64,000 nucleotides of DNA from assembly GCA_020310875.1 (NCBI GenBank), contig CM035414.1:192154435-192218434 (forward strand), in the 5' to 3' direction. Position 1 is the stretch's first letter, and each line of letters starts with the position of its first letter. Shown one piece after another: positions 28,834-40,904 of this stretch. The position numbers and the translations under genes are program-made. This DNA is from Ceratopteris richardii (Eukaryota; Streptophyta; Polypodiopsida; Polypodiales; Pteridaceae). Below the pieces are notes generated by a model. It was not told the origin of the DNA. It saw nothing but the letters and a program-made list of their open reading frames with translations, and searched no databases.

Positions 28834-29663
28834 TGTTTTGTTTTGGACTCCAAGTTGTCCTCTCCAATCATGAAGTAACAAAGAATCAACAAATCATCTT
28901 TATTTTGTCAATCCTAGGAATATCCACAAGACCACAGCCCCTTCAAGATAATAGATTCAAGGAAATCAGAGATTGATGGCTGGATTGCTGAGAGAAATTG
29001 AAGATGAAGAGAAAATCTTGAGTTTACCATAACTAAGGCAAATCTCCATCATTTTCCATGTTCTTTGTGTCAAAACCATGCCATTTCATTAGCAGAATAC
29101 AAATATGAACTCAAAACTGAAAAATATCACCTGTATCACAAAGACGAGACAATCGCGATTCTGTACCAACAGACGATTTTCACAATTTTGGAACTTCCTT
29201 CAGTCCTTTCCACTCATTTACAGCAATAGGTCTCTCTCTTCATACAACTTACTCAGTAATACACAAATATGACTCACAAATCTCCATGATTAAGCAAGAG
29301 ACAAGCTCACACATCAAAAGAAATACACTCAACAGGAGAAAACACGATTTTGCAGAAACTCTTTCTTCTCTATTGATAGCTTGAGCAAATGACTAACCAA
29401 CCTCTCCAAAATAGAGAAAATTGACTTATATACATTTTCAAGTGTCCCTTTTCACACTTGAAATTAGGTCTTTTTCTCTAATTTTCTAAAAAATGCTATC
29501 TAAGAGTTTCTAAAAATTCTACAAAAATTACATGAGATCCTCAACCACATAAGGAAGACTCTTCCTTATTTTTACAATCATTGCATAAATATTTTACAAG
29601 TTTTTTTGACTTTTTACTAATTTTTTACATCAAAAATGCTCTTCAAAAATACACCTTCCAACA
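28834..29663 (-). repeat. 5' LTR of element B
   Basis: 830 bp, matching 12253-13082 with one difference seen by eye. A TATATAAG box lies at 29425-29432 on the minus strand, in a suitable position to start the genomic RNA toward the PBS. Confidence 0.95.
29425..29432 (-). promoter_or_regulatory. TATA box in the 5' LTR of element B
   Basis: TATATAAG on the minus strand, about 590 bases upstream of the LTR/PBS side. It is the likely core promoter for both gag-pol and any spliced ORF3 RNA. Start site not determined. Confidence 0.5.
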
Positions 29664-30247
29664 GAAGCACACAAACATGCACACACATACACACACACGC
29701 GCACACACGGCAAGACAAAGAGTGAGAATCAATGGAGTTCTTAGATTACTTTTCAAGAAGCTCTTACAAGTTTGTTTCAATTACAATCTAACCTCAAAAA
29801 TGAGCTCTCTAGCTCCTTTTATAGTTTTTGACTAGCTTTGGCCCTGTTCAGACCTAGTGTCCGGCCTAGTTAAAAATTAGGTTCCAGGGCTTATTTGAAG
29901 GCTCAAACGAGATCCAAAAATTACGAAAATTGGCAGGTAGATACTTCTAAAGCTCCTCAAGCTCAAGGACTCCTTGGCTTGCACAAAATAGAGCTACAAA
30001 AATATGAAATGGTATTTACAATGGTGTTTAGTGATGAGAATCACTTTTAATTGGTCTAAGGGTTTTTGAAAAGTTAAAGGGTTGCCTAAGTGCTAGATTT
30101 GCGTGAATGCTCATACTTATTTCTTTATGAGAAAAATTACTGGCCTATTTGCCAGATCTTCTTTGACTGCCATGTCTGCTTGTGCTGTCCCTTCGCTCTG
30201 ACTCTCTTCGTCTTGTGGCTCCTTCGGTTTCCTAACTGCTGCCAACA
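29664..30247 (-). repeat. 5' LTR of element A', U3/R fragment
   Basis: Begins with the right copy of GAAGC (29664-29668), then a CA-rich run and sequence matching, in reverse complement, the R/U5 half of the LTRs at 40899 and 53641 (including CTATAAAAGG near 29820). From about 30040 to the end at 30247 (minus strand TGTTGGCAGC) the sequence does not match those LTRs. The outer end is set by the TG rule and the end of structure; its duplication partner is not in the window. Confidence 0.75.
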
Positions 30248-30930
30248 ATCATGATCATCCTCATCCTCATCATCATGATCATGATCACCCTGTGACGATC
30301 GAGATCATCCTTCCTGTGTCTGTCTCTCCACCTCATCCATATCTACCTCTCCATAATACTTCTGTATTACATATAACAAACATAAAGAAATAAAACAATT
30401 AAAACATCCATAAAAATAAAATAATTATATAAAATTTAATAATACTCACAAAGGCATCCGGATGATCTCGCATATACTCGCTCAAACACCGATAGCCAAA
30501 ATGTGTAGCATACTTAATCTCATGTTTCATAGGATATCGGCCATAATCCTTTCGCTGCATTGAAACAAATAAAAAACATTAGTTTCTTGCATTTTAACTA
30601 AAATAAAAAATATACTCACAATAACACATATACTTACAAATTTAGCTACAAAACCATGATGGCCCATTTGATCTAGGTGTGATGTGTGGCCCGACTCAAC
30701 TCTCTTCTTTGTAGTAGCTTGTTTATTTCAGGAAAAAGAAATACATAAATTAAATGTAAAAAATTACTAAAATATATGAAAATTATAAATATAAACTATT
30801 AATTTGTATACCTTCTACTAAGGAAATGACTCCTAAAGACATAGCTATTTACGAAGAAACAACCACGTCTCAGGTGGTATGTTAGGTCACCTCTTATTTT
30901 TTTCCACCATACAATCTCTCCTATTAATTT
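30248..30930 (-). pseudogene. Possible exon remnants of an unidentified (transposon?) gene
   Basis: Four short minus-strand blocks read as protein and are separated by A/T-rich stretches: about 30920-30796 (WWKKIRGDLTYHLRRG), 30725-30640 (SGHTSHLDQMGHHGF), 30556-30448 (YGRYPMKHEIKYATHFGYRC) and 30366-30248 (YYGEVDMDEVERQTQEG, then a TGA and an Asp/His-rich run). The composition recalls accessory proteins of plant En/Spm-type transposons, but I cannot name a family. The last block is cut by the LTR end at 30247. Confidence 0.3.
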
Positions 30931-30954
30931 AATCTCAAAGAGAAAAAAAGAATT

Positions 30955-31265
30955 AGAATACATACACATGTATACACACACATGCACATACACATACCCA
31001 TATACACATATACATGCAAACATATACACATACATATATGCATACGTATACACATATACATACATATAACATAAACACACATATACATATCCACATATAT
31101 ACGTACACACACATGCATGCATATACACTCATTCATACAAAATACATGCATTTATCCCACAATAATGTGTATTTGTGTATATGTGAATATGTGAATATGT
31201 GTATATGTGTAAATGTGTATATGTGAATATGTGTGTATGTGTAAATATGTATATGTGAATGTTTA
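30955..31265. repeat. CA/TA/TG-rich low-complexity tract
   Basis: Imperfect ACACATATACA-type repeats followed by TATGTGTATATGTG. Open frames on both strands here are repeat artefacts. Confidence 0.85.
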
Positions 31266-31452
31266 TGAATGTAAATAATCATATTATTTATATCAAATAT
31301 CGTTATTTGTAGAATTCAATCAATCAGATGGAGCTCCACCACCGTCTCCTAATCGTTCAAGGACTATATACTGTAAGTATATCAAACATTTAATTTTAAA
31401 TATATTTGATAGATACATAACTTATATATTTTTTTGTTTCTTATTATAATCA

Positions 31453-32512
31453 GATTCTGATCAATCAGAGGGCACACCAGCACCTCCTACCCATTCAACG
31501 ACTTCACATGTGTCCTCCGATAGGAATTATGATGAATTTTATTATCAAGAGCATATTATATGTTGGTGTAACTCTTGTCATGGCACGTATCGAAGACCAC
31601 GATTGGAATGTATTGAACATGAGGTAGAGTATGGTACTTTTGAGAGTGCACCATCACCTGGTCAATGTGATAATGCTTGGGCATGTATTTTTTCTATAAA
31701 TTAATGTCATTATTTTATTTAAAACCCATATACAAGATCAAATTACTGTTGATATATAGGAATAATTGCTCGATGATGATGATGATGATGATGATAATTT
31801 TTCTCATAGTGTTAATATACCTCGTACACGTCATGGACTTGTTGTTCATCAATTACAAGCTGAGGTTTCTAGAAATCCTCTACCTCCTAGTTTAGAGACT
31901 GAAACGGCTGGAGATTATCCATTTCCAACTCGTGATCGCTCTCTAGTACAAACATATGATAGAAGAAGATATGATGGAATAGAGGACCACTTCCTTTAGA
32001 TGGAGAGGTTTTCAACTTTTGGGGTAATCGCTATATGATTGCTCCATTCACTATTACTAATGCTCGTCGTGGTCTCTTTAATGTAGAGGATTTGTATCTC
32101 CCTCCGAACTCTGAAGTCACTCTTATGTCATTTTGTGGTCCTATATATGGATGGGGAGATTGGCATCGACTTTCACATTATGTTCAAAGCATGAGTACTT
32201 ATGGAATATGCTTGAATCTAGCATCCCTTACTAGTAGAAGGGTTTCACATGCAAAAAATCAAAGATTATATATCGATGGAAGACCTTACAAGCATGGAAA
32301 TATAGCACGTTTAATAAATAGTAGTCGAGGGTTACATAATGGTTCAAGGACTAATTGCACATTTGAGGAGCGTGAAAATAGTCATGAATCACCATACATG
32401 AGTAGAGATGTATCAAGATACATATGTCAATGCTATTACTACATTACATGTTGGTGATGAATTGTTAGTGAATTATGGATGGTGTAGACCTCCAAGAGCA
32501 CCTTTTAGTTAG
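31453..32512 (+). pseudogene. SET-domain (lysine methyltransferase-like) coding remnant in element E
   Basis: An exon-like block after a TAATCAG acceptor (about 31453-31680) encodes a Ser/Pro-rich start and CWCNSCHGTYRRPRL, a CxxC-type segment. A second block (about 31770-32512) has an Asp run, then a SET domain: ARRGLFNVEDL, EVTLMSFCG, HGNIARLINSS, a TNCTFEE segment and, after a one-base frame change near 32420, VGDELLVNYGW, then TAG at 32510-32512. These match the order of SET motifs (RGLF, NIARFINHS, GEELxxNYG). The usual NHSC is NSSR, so activity is doubtful even before the frameshift. A short similar block near 31312-31370 may be an earlier exon. Whether SET was fused to the transposase or a separate gene cannot be told. 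Confidence 0.65.
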
Positions 32513-32624
32513 AGAGAATGAAAATTTTCTATCCATATTTAATAACTTATATATTTAATTTTATGTTTAAAGTTTACTTTTTATTCATTTATGGAATACT
32601 AATGATTTTTATTCATGTGTGTAG

Positions 32625-33439
<815 letters not shown>

Positions 33440-33599
33440 TATATAAACATACACATAATATACATGAATGTACACACACATATACACACATACACATGTT
33501 ATGAGAGTAAGGTCAAATTATACATACCTATATCGAATGAAGATGTTTTGTCCATCTAGCCTTTAGAATTGTCCACCCAGCCTTTAGAATCTTCTTGAC

Positions 33600-34025
33600 A
33601 CATCTGTTTCTCCTATTCTAGTTGACCTAATACCTATGTTTCTAACTCTTTTGCATACAAATATTAAGTATTAGTTAGCTATGAAGGTATTAAGTCGTTA
33701 GTAAAATGGGAGGACCAAATTTATCTTGAAGAAGGATGGAAAAATAATTTCAAAGGATGGGCGGAAAAAAGTGTCCATTCAATGCAGGTTTTTATTCTTA
33801 CTTTAGCTAAGGTAAGAACAAGAACTTGCATTGAATGGACACTTTTTGTCCACCCATCCTTTAAAACTATTCATGCTATCTTTCAAAATCTTCGCGATAA
33901 ATTTGATCCTCCAAATTTATTAACGACTTAATACCTCCATAGCTAACTGATACTTTATATTTGTAAACAACTTAGCAAGACAGGTAATAGATCTACTATA
34001 AAATGGGAGATAGCCAGACGATTCA
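33600..34025. mobile_element. Foldback/MITE-like inverted repeat inside element E
   Basis: Two arms of about 150-200 bases face each other around a centre near 33807. GTGTCCATTCAATGCA (33772) pairs with TGCATTGAATGGACAC (33828), and TTAGCTATGAAGGTATTAAG with CTTAATACCTCCATAGCTAA. Similarity fades outward to about 33600 and 34025. No coding sequence. Outer ends and target duplication not fixed. Confidence 0.65.
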
Positions 34026-34089
34026 ATGGTCTAGATATGAAAATCTTCAAACCACAATATACAAAAAAAAAAATTAAAAACAAAATCAA

Positions 34090-34275
34090 ATATACACAGC
34101 TACACATGCATATATACATATACATACATACATACACATTCATACATATATACACTACATACATACATAGATACACATGTATACACACATATATATACAT
34201 ATATGCATACACATACGCATATGTATATATACATACATATACACTTATAAAACACATATACATCCATACATACAT

Positions 34276-34306
<31 letters not shown>

Positions 34307-34378
34307 TGTATACGCATGCACATGCATATACACATCCACATACACATACACATAAGCATACACATATATAAAATTATA

Positions 34379-34455
<77 letters not shown>

Positions 34456-34470
34456 ATGTATATATATATT
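34090..34470. repeat. CATA-rich tract and (AT)n(GT)n microsatellite
   Basis: Imperfect ACATACACATATACA repeats to about 34380, then a pure AT run and a (TG)n run ending near 34455. Open frames on either strand have only Tyr/Ile/His/Met/Cys/Val-type composition and are rejected as genes. Confidence 0.95.
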
Positions 34471-34501
34471 TTTTAATATATCTTTTTTTTATGAACTTAC
34501 A

Positions 34502-35742
34502 GGTTATTATCTGAAAAGTTTTTACCAAGTCAGAATATTCTTCCTACCTCACATGATGAAATGAAGAAGATAATCAACAATCTTGGTATAGATTATCAAT
34601 TTATACATGCATGTCCTAACGATTGTATTTTATATAGAGGTGAATATGCAGACTCTTTGACATGTCCCAAATGTCAATCTCCTCGATATAAGGATGAAGA
34701 AGGTAAAATCCCAAAAAAGGTATTGAGACATTTTCCATTGGCTCCACGGATTAGACATATGTTTCAAAGCCCTGAATTATCAAAGCTTTTGATATGCGGA
34801 CATGATCATAAAAGTACTGATGGAATAATTAGAATTCCTCATGATAGTGTTGTTTTTCAGCATATTGATTCTACATGGCCTGAATTTGTACAAGATCCAC
34901 GGAATCTAAAGTTAGGAGTTGCATTAGATGGGGTTAATCCATTCTCCATGAAATCCAGGAATGGTCAACATGGCTAGTGGTAGTCATAAACTACAATCTT
35001 CCACCATATCTTAGCATTAAAAAGGAACATTTAATGCTTTCACTTTTAATCCCAGGCAAAAGACAAGTTAAAGATATGAATATATATCTTGCTCCTCTCA
35101 TTGACAATCTCCAAGAGTTATGGAGAGGTATTAATGTCATTGATGTATCGAAAAGCATCAATGAAAGACATATTACGGTTCATGGTATTGTGGCTTGGAC
35201 TATTCACGATTTTCCAGGATATGGTGTTTGTTTAGGTATTGATGTAATTTTTTTATTCAATATGCATATAAATAAATGTGATTTAATCTAGTTATATTTT
35301 TATCGTTTTCATGATGCAGGAATATCTACTAGGGGTTATAAAGCTTGTCCATATTGTGGTGATTGCTTGAGATCAATCTATAGTAAGAATGTCAACAAAA
35401 ATATTTATCTTTGACATCGATGATTCTTGCCTAATGATCACATTAAGATCTAAAAGAGAAGCATACATTTTAATGGAAAGCTTGAAACAGTTCAGTGTCC
35501 AAAACCTATGATGCCTATGGATTGGTAAAAAAAATGGACAGATGGACCTCTGATAGATCCAAAATCAAAAATGTTTAGTGATGATGAAGATAATGAGTAT
35601 GTGAAGAGAGGTAAAGGAAAATTGGCACTCATAGAGAAGATATCAATATGGTATTCTTTGGAGTATTGGAATGAGTTAAAAGTATGTCATCTTCTTGATC
35701 CTATGCATATATTCAAGAATATTGGTTATTCACTATGGCAGT
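34502..35742 (+). pseudogene. CACTA transposase TNP2, central part (element E), interrupted
   Basis: Begins after an AG acceptor with [14 protein letters not shown]. It then reads DYQFIHACPNDCILYRGEY, CPKCQSPRYK, a VLRHFPLAPR segment and DPRNLKLGVALDGVNPF. Frame changes near 34968 into VVINYNLPPYL, LSLLIPGKRQ, IYLAPLIDNLQELW and WTIHDFPGYG. A short intron (about 35239-35331) leads to STRGYKACPYCGD; stops follow (35413 onward). LLDPMHIFKN and SLWQ end at the copia insertion at 35743. These are the ordered landmarks of the plant Transposase_21 family. Stops and frameshifts make it non-functional. Confidence 0.85.
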
Positions 35743-36930
35743 TGTTGAAGAATCACTCACAAATTTGACATACAGACAAACATAAAGACAAAGAGAAGCA
35801 GAAACAAAGCATTCAGAAAATCAAGCCTTAGTGAAGGGACAAATTCACGCTTGTAATATACAGCGTAGAAACTTCCAGAATTATGAGTTTTGAATCTCGG
35901 AACAAAATGTATATATATGAGGTAGAAGATCATAATACAAATAGCGAGAAAAGGAAGAAGAGAGTGCGAATAGAACCAGAATAGAATAGTGCATATAGAA
36001 ACTGAGCATAGTGATATAGAAGACGCCAGAAATTGCGTATGTAGAGATGAATAATAGAACCTGAACTCTCAGGTATTCATCTGAGAGAGATGGTAAGGAA
36101 TAACTACTCAGAGTAGGAGAGTTTTCCATAGCTATGAGCAAAGTAAGGCCAAGCTATTTTTGTACACATCTTCTCTAATAAAAAACACATGTTCATGTGG
36201 AATTTTGAGCGCATTCTTCGTATGTGAAGAAATCTGAGTAATTTCATGTTACTGTGAAAGTTAGTTAACAGTTGCAGTTTTCTCAGTAAATGTTTTCCGG
36301 TATATCTACAAGTTAGATCTCACAACATAGTGTAAATTCTTTCATGAGAGATAGATCATCTTAAAGCCAGTAGTCTCAACTATAAGTTGATCAAAAGACT
36401 TCTGTGAAACGGGACAAGTACGCACAGTACTGTGTTTGAAAGTAAAGACATCCAGAACTGGTGAAGTTTTTTCTCAGACTTCAGATAGAGTTCATTTACT
36501 GAAGGAAGCTCAGGTATTACTTCCTTACTTCAATTACAAACGTTTGAAGTAATCAAAAACAGAATTGCAGTTGATTCCGGTAAGATTCTGATAAGATTAC
36601 GGTGACATTTCGGTGACAGTCCGGTGAAGTTCCAGTGAAATTTCAGTGAGTTCAAAACATAGTTTTTGCACAATTAAGTAACGAAAAGATTATTCAACTG
36701 TAAGCAAACACAATAGTGTAAAATTTGAAGTAAATCAGCTCAGAATTAAAGCTTAAAGAAAACGCAAAGCTTTCTGTAAAGTGAATTTTCAGTTTCAGAA
36801 GGTTGCTAAGCTACTGATGATTATAGAGGTGTTCTAATATCACTCTAGCTTAGTTCTAGTTGAGGCGTGGCAATTTTTCGCAGTCTTGTCAGTAAACAAG
36901 CTTTTGCTGTGACATCACATAACCTCAACA
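35743..36930 (+). repeat. 5' LTR of element D
   Basis: 1188 bp, TGTTGAAG..CTCAACA. Very similar to 54731-55899, with scattered substitutions and small indels. A TATATATAT tract near 35910 may be the TATA box. An earlier part is open on the minus strand by chance. Confidence 0.93.
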
Positions 36931-36932
36931 AG

Positions 36933-36950
36933 TGGTATCAGAGCTGAAGG
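36933..36950 (+). promoter_or_regulatory. Primer binding site of element D (initiator tRNA-Met type)
   Basis: TGGTATCAGAGC, the standard plant copia PBS complementary to the iMet tRNA 3' end, two bases after the LTR. Confidence 0.95.
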
Positions 36951-37159
36951 TTTTGAAGAGAAGAAAAAGGTTCTCAAGAGTAAACGAAAGTGAAGATATA
37001 AGAGAATTCGAAGAACTTTCACAAGAAAGGTGAAAGCTGAGATGATCAACAACAAATGGCATCAAGAAACGTTCTGAAGTGATTCTCAAGGGTAAAGGTT
37101 TGTAAAAGGTAAAACCTTTTAACATTACACTCACCGAAAGTAATAGAAACAAGAAGATT

Positions 37160-38283
37160 ATGGCAGATCATATCTCTATTGACAAATTGGATAGAGATAA
37201 TTATCACGTATGGGTAATGCGCATGGAAGCCTTACTTATGAGTAAGGACTTAATGATATATGTGACAGGAGAAGAAAAGAAGTCGACTTTCGAAGACGAC
37301 AGTCAACCAAAGAAAGAAGAGTTAGAAGCCTTGAAGTTGTGGCAGAAGAAAGATGCAACGGCAAGAGCTTATATCTACAATACCATTACAGATCATCTAC
37401 TACCCCACATTAGAGGTCTGGAGAAAGCGGACGACATATGGAGTGCATTGGAAGATCATTTCCAAAATACTACCAAAGCTAGGAAGGCTAGCTTATGGTC
37501 AGAGTTTACAACGTTCAAGAAAAAGCAAAGTCAAAGCATTAGTGATTATGTCACTAAGATGAAAGATTTGGCGGACAGTCTTGGATCTATTGATGAAGAT
37601 ATCGAATATCATAGGTTGATAGCACAAGTGCTTGCAAGATTGATAGGAGATGAAAGGTGGAAACCTTTCGTACTCTCAACTGAACTTCATTAAATCATTT
37701 TGTACCAGATTTAAATCAGTTGCTTGGACTAATGCTAACATTTGAGCAAGATTTGAATACAGATGGTAATAAAGGACATAGTTCGGCTATGTATGCAAAG
37801 AATAAGAAGAAAAGTGATAAAGGTAAAGAAAAAGATGAAGAAGAGATGTCTACTCAAGCAAATTTTGCAAGAGGAAGAGGTAACGTAAGAAGTAAAAGTA
37901 GAGGTAAAGGAAGAGGTAATCAGACTAACAACAAGAAGACTTGTTGGATCTGTGGATTAAGCAATCATTTGGCTCATGATTGCTGGCATAATTCTCAAGG
38001 ATCAAGTCAGAATCAGAACAATAACAGTAGAGGCAGAAGCGGAAGATATCAAAGAGGAAGACAAAGCCAAAGAGGCGGATATGGTAGAGGTGGAGCAAGA
38101 AGTTGGGGACAGAATCAGTTTCACAACACTACCTACTACAATTATGCAAATGATACGCAGAATGACAGTCATACAACGTTGATGATGAACTCGATAAGTG
38201 TGTCAGAGAATGAAGACCTCAAGGTATTCTATATTGCCTCTGGTTGTTCAAATCATTTGTCAGGAAATATAGAAATGTTATGA
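37160..38283 (+). pseudogene. Ty1/copia Gag and protease start (element D)
   Basis: MADHISIDKLDRDNYHVW starts a UBN2/DUF4219-type Gag (37160-37693) with the typical DIWSALEDHF segment. A TAA and a frame change follow, then a continuing frame (37720-38283) with a CCHC knuckle (CWICGLSNHLAHDC, about 37942) flanked by Arg/Gly-rich sequence. The protease motif near 38229 reads YIASGCSNH where copia proteases have DSGCSxH, so the catalytic Asp is replaced by Ala. A TGA follows at 38281. Confidence 0.85.
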
Positions 38284-40904
38284 GAACTTGAAGGAGGTAT
38301 TTCAAATCATACAGTACAAACAGGTGATAACACAAAACATAATGTAAGGTCAATTGGAAAAGTAAAGTGTAAGAATGGAGCTGACCTACTAACAAATGTT
38401 TTGTATGTTCCAACAATCCCGAAGAATTTGATTAGTGTGGGACAGATAGTAGAAAAACGTTTTTCAAGTCAGGTTTACAAATGAAGGAGTATTTGTTGAA
38501 GATCTAGAGAATGGATACAATCAAATTGTCCCTCGTAAAAATGAAGGTAGACTTTTTACTCTTAAAGTACAAGGGAATGTTGGTCAAGCCTTGATCACAC
38601 ATGGTGATGAGGTATTTACAGAGTTAGATCTCTAGCATAAGAGGGACATTTTAATGAAACAGGAATCAAAACTATGGTGGAGAAACAATCTGTAAGAGTA
38701 TTACCAAATATGAAGAATCAACATATATTCACAAATGTGAAGTCTATCAGATGGGAAAAGCACACAGGTTACCATTTCAAAAGAAAGGGTACAAACACGA
38801 TGATGTGTTAGAACTCATACATACAGATGTATGGGGACCAACAAAAGAAGGATCTATCAGTGGATCAAGGTATTACGTTCTTTTTATTGATGATGCAACA
38901 AGATGGATAACTCTTTATGTTTTGAAAGAGAAGTCAAAAGTATTTGAAGCTTTCAGGCATTTTCATGCATATGCTGAAAGACTTACAGGACAAAAACTCA
39001 AAAGATTAAGGTCTGATGGAGGAGGAAAATATTTTTCTCAAGAATTCAATGATTATCTGTGGAATGCAGGTATCAAAAGAGAAATAACTTGCAGGTATTC
39101 ACCGCAACAAAATGGAGTAGCAGAAAGAAGAAACCGAACTCTACTTGAGTTTGCAAGAGCAATGCTAAAGGAGAAGAATTGTCCAAATTATATTTGGGCT
39201 GAGGCTGTAAATACAGCTACATAACTGGTAAATAGATTACCATATGCAGCTTTAAATGGGATGACCCCTTATGAAGCTTGGTGGGGTAAGAAACTAGCAC
39301 TTGATCATTGCAAAGTGTTTGGATCAGTGGCTTATGCTTATGTACCATCACAACTGAGACATAAGCTTGAACCAAAAGCTAAAAAATACGTGTTCATCAT
39401 ATATGATGAAAAACAGATGGGTTATAGGTTATGGAGTCCTCTAACCAAACAATTTATTGTTTCCAGAGATGTGACATTTGATGAAGGAAAAAGCTGGTAT
39501 ACAGATAAAGAGCATAGTGTTGAAACACTTGAAGAAGAAATGAGAAGAATTGAAAAAGGTAAATCACATATGCAGGTAAATGGAGATGAAGATCATATGC
39601 AGGCAAGTACGTCCAGGATCGGATCAGGTATGAGAAACGAAGATGGACCAAGATTTGATGAAGATGTGTATTCAGATACACATGAAGAATATGAGCTAAG
39701 AAGGTCAAACAGAGTAAGGAAACAACCAACAAGGTATTCCTATGACACTTCTTATTTGACTCATAAAAACTATGCTTACTTAGTAAAGGAAGATGAAGAA
39801 CCTCATAATTACAGTGAAGCAAAAGGTAAGAAACAATGGGAAGAAGCAATGAAGGAGGAGTTCAAGCGTTGGAAGAGAATAAGACTTGGGATCTTGTTCC
39901 AAAACCAAATGGTAAGAAAGTGATTGGAAATAAATGGGTTTACAAAGTTAAGAAACTTGCAGATGGAAGGATAGCCAGATACAAAGCTAGACTGGTGGTC
40001 AAAGGCTATGCTCAGACACATGGCATAGATTATGATGAGACGTTTAGTCCGGTGGCAAAGATGTCAACCATAAGGATAGTGATTGTTGTAGCACCATCAA
40101 AAGGATGGAAGCTAAGTCAGCTGGATATAAAGAATGCATTTCTGAATGGATATATATCAGATGAAGTCTACATGGAACAACCTGAAGGGTTTGTAAGTTC
40201 CAGTTACCTAGATCATGTTTGCAGATTAAGAAGAGCTCTCTATGGGTTGAAGCAAGCTCCAAGAGCTTGGAATTACAGACGTGAAGTATCTCAATGGCCT
40301 TGGATACCAAAGTTCAAAGGCAGATGCAAGTCTACTCATTAAGAGAACAGATGAAGGTATGATCTACATTTGTATTTATGTAGATGACATAATAATCACA
40401 GGAACCTCAGATGAAGGAATCAACGAGGTAAAAAGATTACTTGAAAAAGAGTTCAAGATCAGTGATCTAGGGAAGTTATCATACTTTCTTGGAATGGAAG
40501 TTACATATATAGATCATGGTGTATATGTTTCACAAGAAAGATATCTCCTAAACTTACTAAAGAAGTTTAACATGGAGAATTGCAGAGAAGCTTCAACACC
40601 GCTTGAAGTAAATCATAAACTCAGCAAATATGGTGGTGCAGAGTTTAAAGATATGAGGAAGTATCAGTCGTTAGTGGGAAGCTTAATTTATGCTACACTA
40701 ACAACACTTGATCTCAGTTATGCAGTGGGAGTTCTCTCACAGTTCATGCATTGTCCAAAGGATCAACATTGGGTTGCAGGACAAAGAGTTCTTAGATATA
40801 TCAAAAGAACTATAGAGGAAGGATTATATTATCCTTTTACGTCATATATAAAGCTGAGAGCATACAGTGACTCAGACTGGGCAGGAGCAGAAGGTCAATG
40901 TTGA
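38284..40904 (+). pseudogene. Ty1/copia Pol: integrase, RT, start of RNase H (element D)
   Basis: After a decayed protease/GAG-pre-integrase stretch with several stops (38284-38750), the integrase core is clear (IHTDVWGP near 38815, RSDGGGKYF near 39010, SPQQNGVAERRNRT near 39097). The integrase C-terminal part follows (MTPYEAWWGKK, VFGSVAYAYVP). RT spans about 39836-40700 (KWVYKVKKLADG, YKARLVVKGYAQ, YVDDIIITGT near 40376) with a frame change near 40290. RNase H begins YSDSDWAGAEGQ and is cut at 40898 by element C, continuing at 54275. Confidence 0.9.

Larger units (their letters stand above)
12253..29663 (-). mobile_element. Complete Ty3/gypsy element B (17.4 kb), probably young
   Basis: Bounded by two 830-bp LTRs (12253-13082 and 28834-29663), with the duplication GAAGC on both sides (12248-12252, 29664-29668). 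Reading the minus strand: 5' LTR, tRNA-Asp-type PBS, a 2.9-kb leader with hairpin repeats, open gag-pol (25937-18132), an internal polypurine tract, open ORF3 (17635-13142), 3' polypurine tract, 3' LTR. By eye the LTRs differ at one position (12575 against 29155, T/C). With both long frames open, this is the best candidate for a recently active, autonomous copy in the window. Confidence 0.95.
8781..30247 (-). mobile_element. Ty3/gypsy element A' (5' part, minus strand), split by element B
   Basis: Read on the minus strand: 5' LTR (30247 to 29664, then 12252 to 12147), PBS (12138-12121), a leader of about 1.9 kb with a repeat array, and the first 483 or so codons of gag, cut off at about 8780. 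Its R/U5 side and gag match the element at 40899-54269, but the outer U3 part of the LTR does not, so it is a sister subfamily. The element at 12253-29663 is inserted in its LTR with a 5-bp duplication. Whether A and A' were once one element is not settled. Confidence 0.8.
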
